A stretch of 64,000 nucleotides of DNA from Lanius collurio (GCA_020086605.1 JACBWW010000020.1:9682808-9746807); one strand, 5' to 3'. Counted from the first letter of the stretch, positions 28,079 to 39,200 are shown. The notes: generated by a model not told the origin, from the sequence alone. Numbers and translations are program-made.

Positions 28079-29280
28079 GTGAGCTAATAGAAAAAGTAAG
28101 GAAGGTAAAATGTACTGTGTCATTGACCAAAATATATTTTAACATAATGATATATCTTCTAAGTTCAGGAGATAAAAATGTGGGTAAGCCAAATGTCCTG
28201 CTGAAAAATCTCAGTTTTAAGCTTTTCTGCCCTTGCTGGTATTAAATGTCAAGAAAAGTAATCATGTACATATGGCTTAATTAACAAAATGAACACCAAA
28301 AAAAAGCCCCCAAACCTAGTAAACACGCAAAAAAAAGGAAAAATTTGAAGCTGCTGAGAATTAGGAAAAAATAACGATTTACTGAAATTGCACATACACA
28401 GATATGTCAACTTCCATGTGAGAAACTATAGCTAAGAAGCTTATTCTTTATTCTCATTTTTATGCTAGCAACATGATATGCAGAACACACTTCATACGAT
28501 ATAAGGAAAGACCTTTGGCCTAGGCCAAATGATTTATTGTTAGTGTTTTATGAAGTGAAAATATTAGTAGACATAATTTTTGCAACATTAAGGAAAACAC
28601 AACTGTTAATATTTTAGTAACTTTTTAAAAATTCTTTCTTTAATTGTCTGCCTGCCTACATGAGAACATTTAATTTATGCCCAGAGCCCATAAAACTCAA
28701 ATAAAGCAATTTCCTTTGAAATCTACAGAATGGGCACTATTTTTCTCAAGAATTACAGGAATTGTGACAGAAAAATATATCTGCCTTCTCAGCTTCCTCT
28801 GTGAATTTTTTCGAGGAATAATTAAAATTAGGAATCTGTTCTTTAATAATCAATAGTCGAGAAATATATTGAATATATTCCTAATTACTTGTTGTATGGT
28901 ATACATTTAAACAGGTTATTTAAGTTTCTATCATCATAGTTTATCTGTTTCATCTGCAGCTGATAAGCCCATAGATTTTTACAGTAGCTGTCACTTTCTT
29001 ATGAATACCTACTGATGATTTAATAAGCAGTTTTAAACAGTTCAGCTACAGAATCTTATTTTTTATAAACATACATGTATTTGAATGTTTAAAAGAAGTA
29101 TGGATCAAACTTTAGTCAATTTTATTTGGTCAAATTTGGTCTCATGCAAGACATGACTGCTCAATGTTTCAGCTGCATCTTAATTCTTTCAATTATTTGC
29201 AAAAAATAACATTAGAATTTCTAGATGTTGCATAATTGAAGTGATAAAGATTAGGAAATTTAAGAATGGGAAAGTATATA
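28079..29280. other. Unique sequence between LTR insertions
   Basis: It begins with the right copy of the GTGAG duplication. Otherwise it is AT-rich unique DNA with no recognised gene. Confidence 0.55.
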
Positions 29281-29858
29281 TGTCTGGAATAGAGGCAATT
29301 TTCTTTATAGTAGCTAGCATGGGACTGTGTTTTGCATTTTTCTGAAAACAGTGCTGATGACACTGGGAGGTTTTTGTTACTATTGAGCAGTGCTGACACA
29401 GGGTTAAGGCTTTTCTGCTTCTCACCCCACCTCAGCAGCAAGGAGGCTGGGGATACACAAGGAGCTGGGAGGGGACAAAACCAGAACAGCTGATCCAAAC
29501 TGACCACAGAGAAATTCCATGCCCTATGACATCAACAATAAAGAGCTGGGAGAGGAAGAATGAAGTGGAGGCATTTGGAATAATGATTTTTGTCTTCCTA
29601 CGGGAACTCAGCACTACTGTACAACAAATCATTGTGATTACACAGAAGCTTTAAAATACTCTAAAACACACATCACCTTTTGGGCATCATGCAGGAACTC
29701 ACACATCTTCCAATTTATACATAATACCTACTTATCACCTCTTTTGTGTATTTAGCTTACTTATATATTCTACCAACTTAAACATACTTATGCATAACCT
29801 ATACAGTTCACTTACTTATACATAACCTGCAACTTATACATTTTATTCTGTTTTTACC

Positions 29859-29916
29859 TAACACAGAACATACACATTTTACTTACTTAACACAGAACAT
29901 ACACATTTTACTGACT
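29859..29916. repeat. 29-bp tandem duplication in ACTTA/ACATA-rich sequence
   Basis: Two near-identical copies of a unit beginning TAACACAGAACATACACA start at 29859 and 29888. Looser related motifs (acttatacataacc) run from about 29710 to 29945, suggesting an older, decayed array. Confidence 0.8.
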
Positions 29917-30283
29917 TATCCATAATACACCACATATATATTTTGCAACTGCAGTGCATGAGATCACACATTGCTTGATCGGTCCCTCTACTTTGTCCTA
30001 GAGCTCTGCACGCACTTTTCAGAAAATAAGATTGGTTTTAGTCCAGTGCAGCACAGTCCTTTTTATCTATTCCTTACTGTCCTGGTACTTAGTTTTTTAG
30101 CTTCTTCTTCCCCATTTCTTTTTCAACTTAGCACAGTTTACCTTTCAGTCCTTGATGCTCCAGATCCAGGCAGGCAGAATCAAGATGAGGGCAGCAACAA
30201 AACCCATTCAGTGATCAGCAGCCAAGTTAATCAAGGAAATCCAAACAACCAGACAGCAAAGGACAAGAAGCAGATACAAGCCC

Positions 30284-30348
30284 TTTTCTTTTCTTTTCTT
30301 TTCTTTTCTTTTCTTTTCTTTTCTTTTCTTTTCTTTTCTTTTCTTTTC
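30284..30348. repeat. (TTTTC)13 microsatellite
   Basis: Thirteen uninterrupted TTTTC units (65 bases) are followed by imperfect T/C-rich sequence. It is the longest perfect microsatellite in the window and is likely to be length-variable. On the minus strand it reads as GAAAA units, which makes the lysine/glutamate-rich artefact frame seen there. Confidence 0.95.
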
Positions 30349-30883
30349 ACTTCTCTTTTCTCTTTTAGTCTCACTGCACTTTCTGACTGGGCTTAAAAAC
30401 CCTCCAAGAGCTGATCTGCTGCAGCTGAAGGTGGACAACCAGATGAAGTTGGTGAGGGTAATTCCAGCCTGGTCTCACTCAGAGGGCTCCAATATGCATA
30501 ACTGCAGATGGTTTGGCTGGGGCACACTGTCATGATTCAAAACACTCTACAACATCTTCCCAAGCCATCACTAAGCATAATGGAGCCCTGCTTTTTTGGA
30601 GAGGACTGAACATCTGCCTGCCCATGGTTAGTGATGAATGAGTTCCATATTTTGCTTTGCTTGCACTTGCAACTTTTGCTTTGCCTATTAAAGTGTCTGT
30701 AGACATACTGAGGCATAAGGTATTTCTCTTTAACTTTTCAGATTTTCTCCCATACCTTGCTGTGGGAGAGGGAGCGAGCAGTTGCATGGTGCTTGGTTGC
30801 TGACTGGGATTAAACCATGTGTCTTGGGATGATTTTATGATAATACTGTATTCCCCTATTATTTACTTATTGCCCAGAAATGA

Positions 30884-31665
30884 TGTTAGAGACTGAAAAT
30901 AGTTCATGCCTCAAACATTGATATAAAGTTTTGCTCATTATAAAGAAGCTATAACCAAAGAAGCTTCCCTGAAGTGTGGGACTTTGAACTGAAAGTCAAA
31001 CTGTTGATTAGATAAAGGGATTGTTCAGTCATTTCAGGCTGAGGGAAAGGTATGCATCCACAAAAGGCCAAAGCCACAAGCTGTAACTATCCCTGTCTGA
31101 GTTTGGAGTGCGGGGAGAGCACAGCTTACAGAAGACAGGTTTACACAGACTCCCCCAAAAAAGGGAGGAGGAGGAGGTTTTGGGTGCGTGGTGTAACCTC
31201 TGGTAAGAGGCAATAAACACCCATCCTCCATTACAGAAACTGGCCCAGCTGTGGAATCCCCAGCCCCACAGGGCACATCCACGGGACTTTCCTGTGAGAG
31301 GCTTGGCCCCACAGGACTCCACGTGATGCAACAGACCCAGAGTCCCAGGGGGACATGCCTGGACATTGCTGCCTGGCTTGAGGGTATATTTACTGATCAG
31401 AGTCTATGCTTTCTGGAGGGACCTTCACCACCAAGAGGATCAGCTGTAGAGGATCAACAAACATTGTTGGGATCAACAGAGTGGTGATATTGTCCTTATT
31501 CTGACCCTGTCACTCTTTCTGTCCCCCCCCCCCCCATTTTCTACTTTTCTCTCTCTCATATTTACTATCAAATAAAACCCTTACTATTGTCACTGCCATA
31601 TGGTCTCATTTTCACCTTAATTCTAGCAGAGGCATTTGTAAGAACCTAAAAACTGGATCATAACA
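30884..31665 (+). mobile_element. Innermost insertion: LTR-like element with TGTTA...TAACA ends
   Basis: These 782 bases split the family-X LTR. They start TGTTAGAG and end CATAACA, giving TG...CA termini with matching inverted ends. AATAAA lies at 31571, shortly after a 13-C run (31523-31535), and the 3' part (31571-31665) resembles an R-U5 region. A GATG occurs at both edges (30882-30885 and 31666-31669), but the left one overlaps the element's own TG. A 4-bp duplication is therefore suggested, not proved. Such ends and a 4-bp duplication would fit an ERV1-like LTR. No viral protein is readable. Confidence 0.72.
31523..31535. repeat. C13 homopolymer
   Basis: A run of 13 C lies inside the innermost LTR-like insertion, about 35 bases before its AATAAA. 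Long C runs are rare in this AT-rich window. Confidence 0.85.
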
Positions 31666-32330
31666 GATGGGTCCCACAGCTTTAAGCTAGGTCCAAGGGA
31701 AGAGTGGGGGGAGCCAAGAAAATTCCTCGGTGTGGTTTGTGTTCAAGGATTTACACACACGCCCCCGTATTGCTTGGCTCTGATTGCAGCGGGAGAGAGT
31801 GGATTCCTGCTTCTAGCCAGCTTTTGAGCTGAGGTAAAAAGTTTTCTGAGGACTGTATGAAATCCTCCAGTAATTTCTTCATCTTCTTCTGGAACTGTTT
31901 GGCATAGCTGTGATCCAAGGATGAGATCATCAGACCCTGTGGACTGGCAGGGAGGCTGTGGGGATGACACATCCCAGCCTTGGATCTCGGGAGGGGCTGA
32001 GACAGCTAGAAAACCTGTCTTTGGGGGAGACATTCATTCCAGAGCATTTTTCTCCTAATTTTGTCTCTAAGCCAAGACACCATGATAACCCTTTTTGACA
32101 TTCAACACAAGGCTCAAAGTGTTTGAGGTAATGTCAGATTTGATTGGAAAGTCCTAGATTAAAGCCATAGCTGTTATTGCTCTTTAGCTATAAATTGCCT
32201 GACTTCTATGCTTGACATTGCGTTTACTTGCCTTGCTATATATTAGTGTAGTGCTTCTTTTTAGCTCTGCTATTATTCCTGTGTACCTGGAGTGAACAGG
32301 CTGAATCCTCAGTGTGAATTCAAGTTGAAG

Positions 32331-32926
32331 GGACTGTGGCCTATGGGTAAATTCACATGGGAACAAGAGACCCTAAACCATCTGTGGCCACAGATAAATC
32401 CATGTCAGAGCAGGTATATCTTAAAACACCTATGGCTGTGGTTATTATGTGCTACAGCATGTATATGTCTGAAAGGCCTGTGGTCCAAGGATAAGTCCAC
32501 ACTGCAGCAGAAGAAGGTACATCACAAAGCATCTGTGGCTGTGGAGAAGTCCATGATGCAGCAAGTTCACCTTGAAGCACCAATGGTCATGCATAAAGTC
32601 ATGCTGGAGCACCTCAAAGCGAATGACCATGAATAAACCCAAGACAGAGCAGGAACACCTGCAAGGGGATTCCAGACATGGGTATGGATGTGTTGGAGCG
32701 GGGTCACAACTAAAGGGCTGTTGCTGTGGCCACATAGGAGCAGATGTATCTCTGAAGGTGTTGTGGCCCATGAGCAAAGCCAGACTGGAACATGTGCATC
32801 TCAGAGAGACTCATGGGTGTGGACTAGCCTATGCTGCAGCAGGTACAGCCCTGAAATGACTGGCTCATATATAAGTCTCCATATGGAGCTGGTACACTCT
32901 ACAGTAAATCCAATCCAGAGCAGGGG
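32331..32926 (+). repeat. Decayed 48-bp tandem array, about 12 units
   Basis: Units start with variants of CTGTGGCC at 32334, 32382, 32430, 32478, 32533, 32581, then less regularly at about 32620, 32675, 32718, 32760, 32811, 32860 and 32908. Spacing is mostly 48-50. Each unit carries a variant of 'aagtccatg.tggagcagg' and then 'tacatctgaaag'. Forty-eight bases is 16 codons, so several units can be read in one frame (32292-32636), showing a loose 16-residue peptide period. Indels and stops in later units show that it no longer codes. I recall similar coding minisatellites in internal regions of some avian endogenous retroviruses, which would fit its position 240 bases from the LTR cluster, but that identity is inference. 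Confidence 0.75.
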
Positions 32927-35412
32927 CAAGGGGAGGAAAAATCATTGTAATGTTAAATTCTAAGTTTGGATTCAAAGGGGCCAGTGATACAAGTTGCTAT
33001 GGAAATTACTTGAACATGTAAGCTGGGATTTGAGCTGCATGTTTTATGAATGACTATAGCAGGAGCCCCTTGTTTGCTAGCCAGATTAGGAGAAAGTGAA
33101 GGAGTTAATTGCATAGTTAAACCCTATAACTTGACCTAAACAGACTAGGAGTGGAGATTGGGGCATATAAAAAATTAATTCTGTGCCATTCAAAAACATC
33201 CTAGGACACACCCAGCACCATTACACTGAGCATATTATAGTGACAGTTAATATGAATCACACTGGTATTGTGATTGAACTGTGTATTGCAATTGCTGAAT
33301 TTTACCAAAAAACCTTACATTTGTATTGCATTATGCAGCATATTTTGTATTATGCTGCTAAATCAGAAATCTTCTGTAAAATCAACTTTCTTTAACAAGT
33401 AAATTTGATATTAAGTATGTCCTCCGTGCATGGAATATAAAAAAGAACATAGAGAGTATTAAACTCTGTCAGAGGGCAAGGAAAAGTAGAAGGCAATGTT
33501 AAAAAGGAGACTAGGTCAGCATATTTTTGAGATATTCTAGATAATGAAATTATTAAACTATATTGTATGTAATATACTGGAAGAAAATTTTGTTCCAGCA
33601 TTTTTGAGGTTGTTGCACACTAACAGGAAGAAAGTCTCAGAATGATTCTGAGAACAAAATCCTGTTAAAATTATGAATGTAATATTTAAATACAGCTTAA
33701 TTATAGGACATGAATATTAAAACAGTTTGTGATAGTGTAATGGGCAGCCAGCAGGAATTCCAACTATATTTTACTTGTTTTCTTTCTTTATTTTGTTTAC
33801 TCTTATTTATTCTATTAAAACTAGATCACTGTTTTTAAAGTAGCAAATCAAATAACAACAAGCACTGTATGGAAACCATGAAGGTGTGATGAAGGCCTCT
33901 CAGACGGTACAGGAATATCTACTAAAGATAGTTTTTTAAATGCTAGAGTTCACAATATCTCATCAGTTCTTCAGTTTTAAGTCAACTCATTAACACCAGA
34001 TAAAGTCTATGAAGCTCTCTTGCACTCAGATCTATCAGAAAGACTGTTGAGGGATTACTAAGCAGTGCCCTCATATGACATGTTATTGATTTCAAATTGA
34101 AACCTAATTCTTAACTTTACAAAAGGACTGTAGTTCAGTCTACTGCCACTATGGCTGTAAAGAATTATGAGCACTGTAAATAAATTTCTTTTCTTGGCCA
34201 TTACACTTGATGAGTTGAAAAGTCCTTTGGACATCTTCAAGTTTTTCAGTGTCAAATTTTGAAAAAGTACCTCAAGATCCCCTTTAACTGCAAGGCAGAA
34301 GTTAAGAGAATAAACATTTACTTTTTCTATGATACATACTCATTGCTACGCTGTTCAGAAATAAAAAAATGAGAATTATGCAAATTCAAGTAATGTTTAA
34401 CAAGGTTATGACGCATTTAGGATTGAAGTAGGTACAAATCAAAATAGTTCACTGTATATTATGTAAACACTTTTCAATACCTTCAAAGATTTATATTTCT
34501 CTTTTTCTTTTAATTGTTGCAGAGTTAATCCTATGCTGAGTGTTCATAAGTCCCTTCAGTTTCAGTAGAGTTCGAAGCTGAAGACATTAAATTGCTGTAA
34601 GGATATGCCTCTCTAAGGTCTGGTAAGCAGAGGAAGTTCTGCAATCACAGGCATTTGATAAGGCTGAAGGAAGCTAATGCAAATTATGTCAGTCAAATGT
34701 CTTCCATACTAAATGCATATGGAAAGGATCTCTCTACTAAAACTGTCAAATCTTTTGTCTGAATCTAAAGAAATCAAGATTTCAACTGTAAGATCAGAAT
34801 TTGTATCATCAAAACAAATCATAATCATAATCATATACCAATTTTTGTCATCTATTATCAAGCAAAAGTCAGCCCAAGCTACCTGGAAATGGAACACGTA
34901 GGCAGTGGTCCCTCATAATCAGGTGTCAGTGATGTTTTAAAAGACAGAAGCAATAAGTGCTATACACACTGAGAAAACTCCATTATGAGTTATGAATGGT
35001 TTCTAGGAATATGCTACTGAGCCAGGTGTTATGTAATAGAAAGCAATACAAATTAAGATAATCAATGTCAATGTGTGACTAATGCTATTCCAAACACCAG
35101 TCAGTGCAAAAACAAGTACTAGAACAAGCTCAAGAGCAACACTAGAACAGGTAGTGAAATATCATGGCAACCTCACCACCAGGAAAAAACAACTGAGTCA
35201 GTTGGGGACACAGTACTGGTTTCTATGTGTTGAAGAAAGTATGTAAGTGGCCTTAAATGAGTCTAAGGCTTCTGGCAGAAAAAATATTACTGCTAAAAAT
35301 GTTCGATCTAAAAATTGCTGAAATAAAATGCCTATGATTAGAAAAAGCCAGGAATCTTTGCCCTGTTTTGGGAAGAGTTCACTTGTCATCTGCAGTTTAT
35401 TCCCAAGTGGAC
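32927..35412. other. Unique sequence, no gene recognised
   Basis: AT-rich DNA with open frames of 70 codons or fewer. A short AATCAT repeat lies at 34817-34835. No interspersed element was recognised. Confidence 0.55.
34817..34835. repeat. (AATCAT)3 hexanucleotide repeat
   Basis: Three AATCAT units plus one base. It produces the polyisoleucine run in the small frame on the plus strand. Confidence 0.8.
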
Positions 35413-36261
35413 TGTTATAGATAAGTCAAAATTCATAAGAAATTAAAGGATATCGAGATTGGTTGTGAATGTAAGATATATTAGATTGTACATAGAATAT
35501 ATTAGATTGTACCTATATCCAAATGTGTTGTGCTTGGAATGTGCCTTGGCATGTTTCCTGGCATCTTGCTCAGAGTTACAAAATACTTCTCCCAAGGGTA
35601 AAATTAGCATCTGAAGTAAAGGCAAACCTAAAAGGAGAAGCAATCATGCATCCACCATCAGGAAGCCAGATATCCATCTGGCACATCAATCTACTCCAAA
35701 TCCACTCTGGCTTTTTGGAGGATCCTTTTCCATCTGAAAGGAGTAACAGATATGATCTGGCCCTCCTTGGACACTGCTGATGAACGGACCTCTTACCCAA
35801 GACTCTTCATTTTAATCACACAAGGGGATTCCTGGAAACATCATCATCTGAACAGATCCCTTACCAGAAACACTAAGAGTTACTGGAAATATCAACCAAA
35901 ACACAAAGAGAGTTCCTGAATACATCAACACCTTAACGGACCCCTGATCTCTGGACCAGAGGACCATAGAAGACCAGATGAATATGAAAAAGACAAAGGA
36001 TTCTCTAGCCAGAGGCAAGAAAAACAGTATAAAAACCAGACTCAGAAACCTCGAAGGTGTGTACTACCACTCTGAACTGCTGGTGTTCAGAGCTGTGTAT
36101 GTGGCACCCAGAGTCAAGAACCAAGGCTTGGCCCTGCCGTTTTATAGTGGCTATTCAAAATTGTCAATTTGATCATAAAAGAAATTCTGTTTGTTTCTAT
36201 ATTAATAATTTGGCTCGCTCAATTTATTAATTCGATTTAATTGGCAGTTTCATTTATAACA
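35413..36261 (+). mobile_element. Solo LTR, family Y, 849 bp, with 4-bp target duplication GGAC
   Basis: It begins TGTTATAG and ends TTATAACA, giving perfect 6-bp inverted ends (TGTTAT/ATAACA) and TG...CA termini. It is flanked by GGAC on both sides (35409-35412 and 36262-36265). Four-base duplications fit an ERV1-like element. A second copy in opposite orientation lies at 51194-51941, and the two align along their whole length. This copy has an extra internal repeat unit at 35783-35934, which explains most of its roughly 100-bp greater length. The position where the other copy has AATAAA (near 36177 here) reads as a degraded sequence. No internal viral region adjoins it. Confidence 0.9.
35783..35934 (+). 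repeat. Internal tandem units within the family-Y LTR
   Basis: Units beginning AACGGACC (35783), AACAGATCC (35851) and AACGGACC (35935, partial) have lengths of about 68 and 84 bases. Each contains a 'cacaa.g.gattcctgga' type core and a 'catcaacacctt' type end. The copy at 51194-51941 has only one such unit. The expansion is therefore specific to one copy or subfamily. Confidence 0.7.
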
Positions 36262-39200
36262 GGACTGAAATTACCTACTCTGTAGATGTTCTTATCATGA
36301 GTATCAGGTGCTGCATACTCTTGTGCCTATGCTATAATACAGAGTAACATGGTTATTTCCCCTTCTAGTGTCTCTGAATGTATATCTAGATGCTTCAGGC
36401 TTCCTAGCAGTGAATACGTTAGCAGATAACAGTTTAATGTCTGGAAGAGCAGTAAGAAAACAATATTTTTGTCATCTAGGTCCAAAAAAACCTGTCTTCA
36501 AATACTGGTACACTAAATGAAGAACCAATAAATTTTATTTAATAATAGTTTCTCAGTTTAGCAAGGCAGATAAAAGTTGATCTATAGATTAGTTGTAAAA
36601 TCTGTTGAAAATAAAATACGTGACATGAATCAAGAAGAATTTGAATAGTAGTAAATACTTAAAATATTATTTAAAGAAGATGAAACCTCAAACAAGGATC
36701 AAACCAAAAGCCACAGCAGGATTTTTTAAACTTTATTTTATTTTTCTTTTTGACCTTCTTTCAGAAAGCAAGTCTAAGGAATTTCATTGCTGATCTCATA
36801 TTCCAGTGAGAATGCAATAAAGAACATACAATTACANTATTACTTATTAAAAACAAAACCATGTAAAACAGCAGATTTTGGAAATCATAAGGGACCATGG
36901 CCAGGTGACTCTTATTACAATAACATATAGCCTCACTGATCTAGGTACTGGAGAAATGCATCAAAAGCTTCTGTCTCAAAGAGTTCTGATCCAGATATTA
37001 TTGGTTTTGAGCATCTTTTATCCCACTTTCACCATCATTTCCAGATTTTCGCAGACTGAGTAGGTAAATATCTGTATCAACTGTCTTGACATGGTAGGAT
37101 GTTTCCTAGTGTTAATTTTAAACAGATGAAATGAATGCATCCTGGGCAGTGCCCAATGTTCTATAATTATCAGTGATACATTTAGACATTGCAATGACGT
37201 CTTCAGTTGGACTTCAGAGTGACAAATATAGGAGAAATCATATCAATCAAGAAAAGCTAAAATCTCTCTTCCATCTACCTTTTTCATCTCCAAACGCTCA
37301 TGTATCTGTGTCTCTTTAATGCTGTTGCTGCTTTTTTGGCTATTGTGGCCAGATAACCCAAACACCAAGTGCCCCTGGCAGTCCACTGGAGCTTTGATAT
37401 CAGCTAGGACGCTCAGCCATCAGGGACTGCCAAATGGCCATATTGCTGCTCATGTCTCCTACTGCCTCAATAAAACTTTGATTTATAACATATTTTCTGA
37501 CTCCATTACTGTTTGGATCACACCACCTCAGATAATCTTTTTTTGGTGCTATTTCTCTCATCTGCTGTCATTGTAAATATTTTCCATTCAATTTCTTTAT
37601 GTCTCCATTTTTTACTCAGAAAAACTGTGGTTTGCATGTCTTTCCCTTTTTTTACTGAAACGACTCACCATTTTTTAAAGTTTACACTTTAAGATTTTAT
37701 TAAGTGGTTTTAAAAGTGCAAACATAAAAATGCAAAATCAGTGAAAAAGAACAAACTTATGCTGAGATGTAAAACTGAAGCAGTGTCTCTTAGGAACCAC
37801 AACTAGAAAAAGAAAACAACTACATGAAAGAAACAACAACCAAACCATTCATGACAGGAAAAGAAATTTAATAAATAAGTCAGTCCAGGTAAAATTGAAA
37901 CAGAGAATCAGACGTAAAAGAATGAAAGAGATTTTTCAGGACACTGCAATAACAGCAACCAACTTTTAAATAAAATAAATGCAATAGAGAACAAGTGAAA
38001 ATATTTATCCCTTCTTGACTCCCAAATATACTGTATTTTCAAAAGAAAATAAAATATAAAACACCAAGAAAATAACACTGTAGTACACCCTAATTCAAAG
38101 TTGGTCTGAATCATCAAATTACTTTTCATCAAATTACACAGACCAATTCAAACTTAATAAAGCACATTTCTTGTATTAGAAGAACAAATTGACTCATTCA
38201 CCTTCTTTTCTTAAAACTTGATGAAAGAAAGTATTATTATGACCCTCCTCCCCCAAATTCTCATATAGATAGATGTTCTTCATGTGGAAATATGCTCCAG
38301 GTCTTTCATTGAGATGACTGGCACAACGTTCACAGCAACCATATGCTTCTTGTAACTTTTACAGGCAATTAAGTCCCCATCTTTCTTTTTTCTTCTTCAT
38401 CTCTTTATGCAAAGAATGACATGTCCTGTTTTGCTAAATTATAACTTGTCAGCGTGCTTTGTAACAGCCAAGAATGCTTGAAAAGACAGACAGAATACAC
38501 AGACCTACCTCTCCTTAACAGATTCAACTCGCCTTTTTTTATTATTATATATGCATGAAAATAGTTATGATTATTTTAAAAATTAACTGATACTTTGGTT
38601 GAATGTATTCTTGGTACAAAATACAGGGAAAGAACAGAGATTTGAATTCTTGAGAGTTTTTTTTACTGCTGTTGTACAGTACACTCTGATGTTAAAATTT
38701 TTGTGCTCCAGTTGTAATATATTACAATTTTTGTTATTTCTATGCAATAGAATATTTTATATTGTAAATAGAGTTATTGTGTTATACTAATGCTTTCCCA
38801 GTGTTTCCAAAAATCACCTATATAATCTACTTTGTGCCTTGCAGCAAAAAGACATTGATTTGTAACAGATGGAAAACTCCAGAAAGGCTGATTCTCAATG
38901 TTTTCTTAATTTCTGTTTGCATTAAAAAAACCCAAAAAATGTTATCTTGTTTAAATATGACAGAAAGATCAATAAGTAAATTCAAGTATGGCAGTTTTGA
39001 AGCTGGATGTCTCAATTTTGCCAGAGGACTCTGACTGGTATGCTTCACCAATATTCTGTGCTCTGTTCAGATTAATAAGACCATAAAAAACCAAAGGTAG
39101 CTTTTTAAAAATTGTCTGATTTTTGGATAAAAGTATCAGTCTATTTTTGGAATTTAGGGAAGATAAAATCAGGGTTACTGTAGCTAGAAATAAGGCAATA

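Larger units (their letters stand above)
29599..30554 (-). mobile_element. Insertion inside the old LTR, probably an LTR on the minus strand
   Basis: These 956 bases interrupt the old LTR exactly after TCTTCC (29593-29598), and the old LTR resumes with another TCTTCC (30555-30560). That is a perfect 6-bp duplication, as left by ERVK-type integration. Read on the minus strand the insert begins TGTTGTAG at 30554. Its other end (29599) is ...CCCGTA rather than ...CA, so that terminus is mutated or misplaced. Inside are a 13-unit TTTTC tract and a 29-bp tandem repeat in an ACTTA/ACATA-rich region. No viral protein is readable; the 141-codon frame across it is driven by the simple repeat. Confidence 0.65.
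30820..32079 (+). mobile_element. Second LTR of family X, nested in the old LTR and itself interrupted
   Basis: It begins TGTCTTGGG and ends GCCAAGACA, flanked by an exact 5-bp repeat, CCATG (30815-30819 and 32080-32084). Its first 64 bases match the start of the 27422-28078 LTR (shared 'ctgtattccc' and 'cttattgccc' landmarks). After the inner insertion it resumes at 31666 with the matching 'cacagctttaagctagg' landmark. The rest follows the same family to the shared 'ctcctaat...gtct' end. Without the inner insertion it is 478 bp. It landed within the last eight bases of the older LTR. Confidence 0.85.
29281..32087 (+). mobile_element. Old endogenous-retrovirus LTR, split by two later insertions
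   Basis: Three separated pieces (29281-29598, 30555-30819 and 32080-32087, the last overlapping the duplicated CCATG) reassemble, in order, the outline of a common avian ERV LTR I know from memory. Left piece: 'tatagtagctagcatggg', 'cacaaggagctgggagggga', and a promoter-like 'aataaagagctggg' at about 29537. Middle piece: 'atggagccctgc', ATTAAA at 30687 as a likely polyadenylation signal, and 'gcttggttgctgactggg'. Final piece: the last bases, ccatgata, where the family normally ends ccacgaca. The element was broken by insertions at 29599-30554 and 30820-32079. No internal viral region is attached. Its own target duplication was not found, and its left end looks shortened. Confidence 0.8.

Noticed and set aside
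29971..30396. 141-codon plus-strand frame and an overlapping 76-codon minus frame with a lysine/glutamate-rich repeat
   Set aside because: Both run through the (TTTTC)13 microsatellite inside an LTR-type insertion; the repetitive residues are a by-product of the tract.
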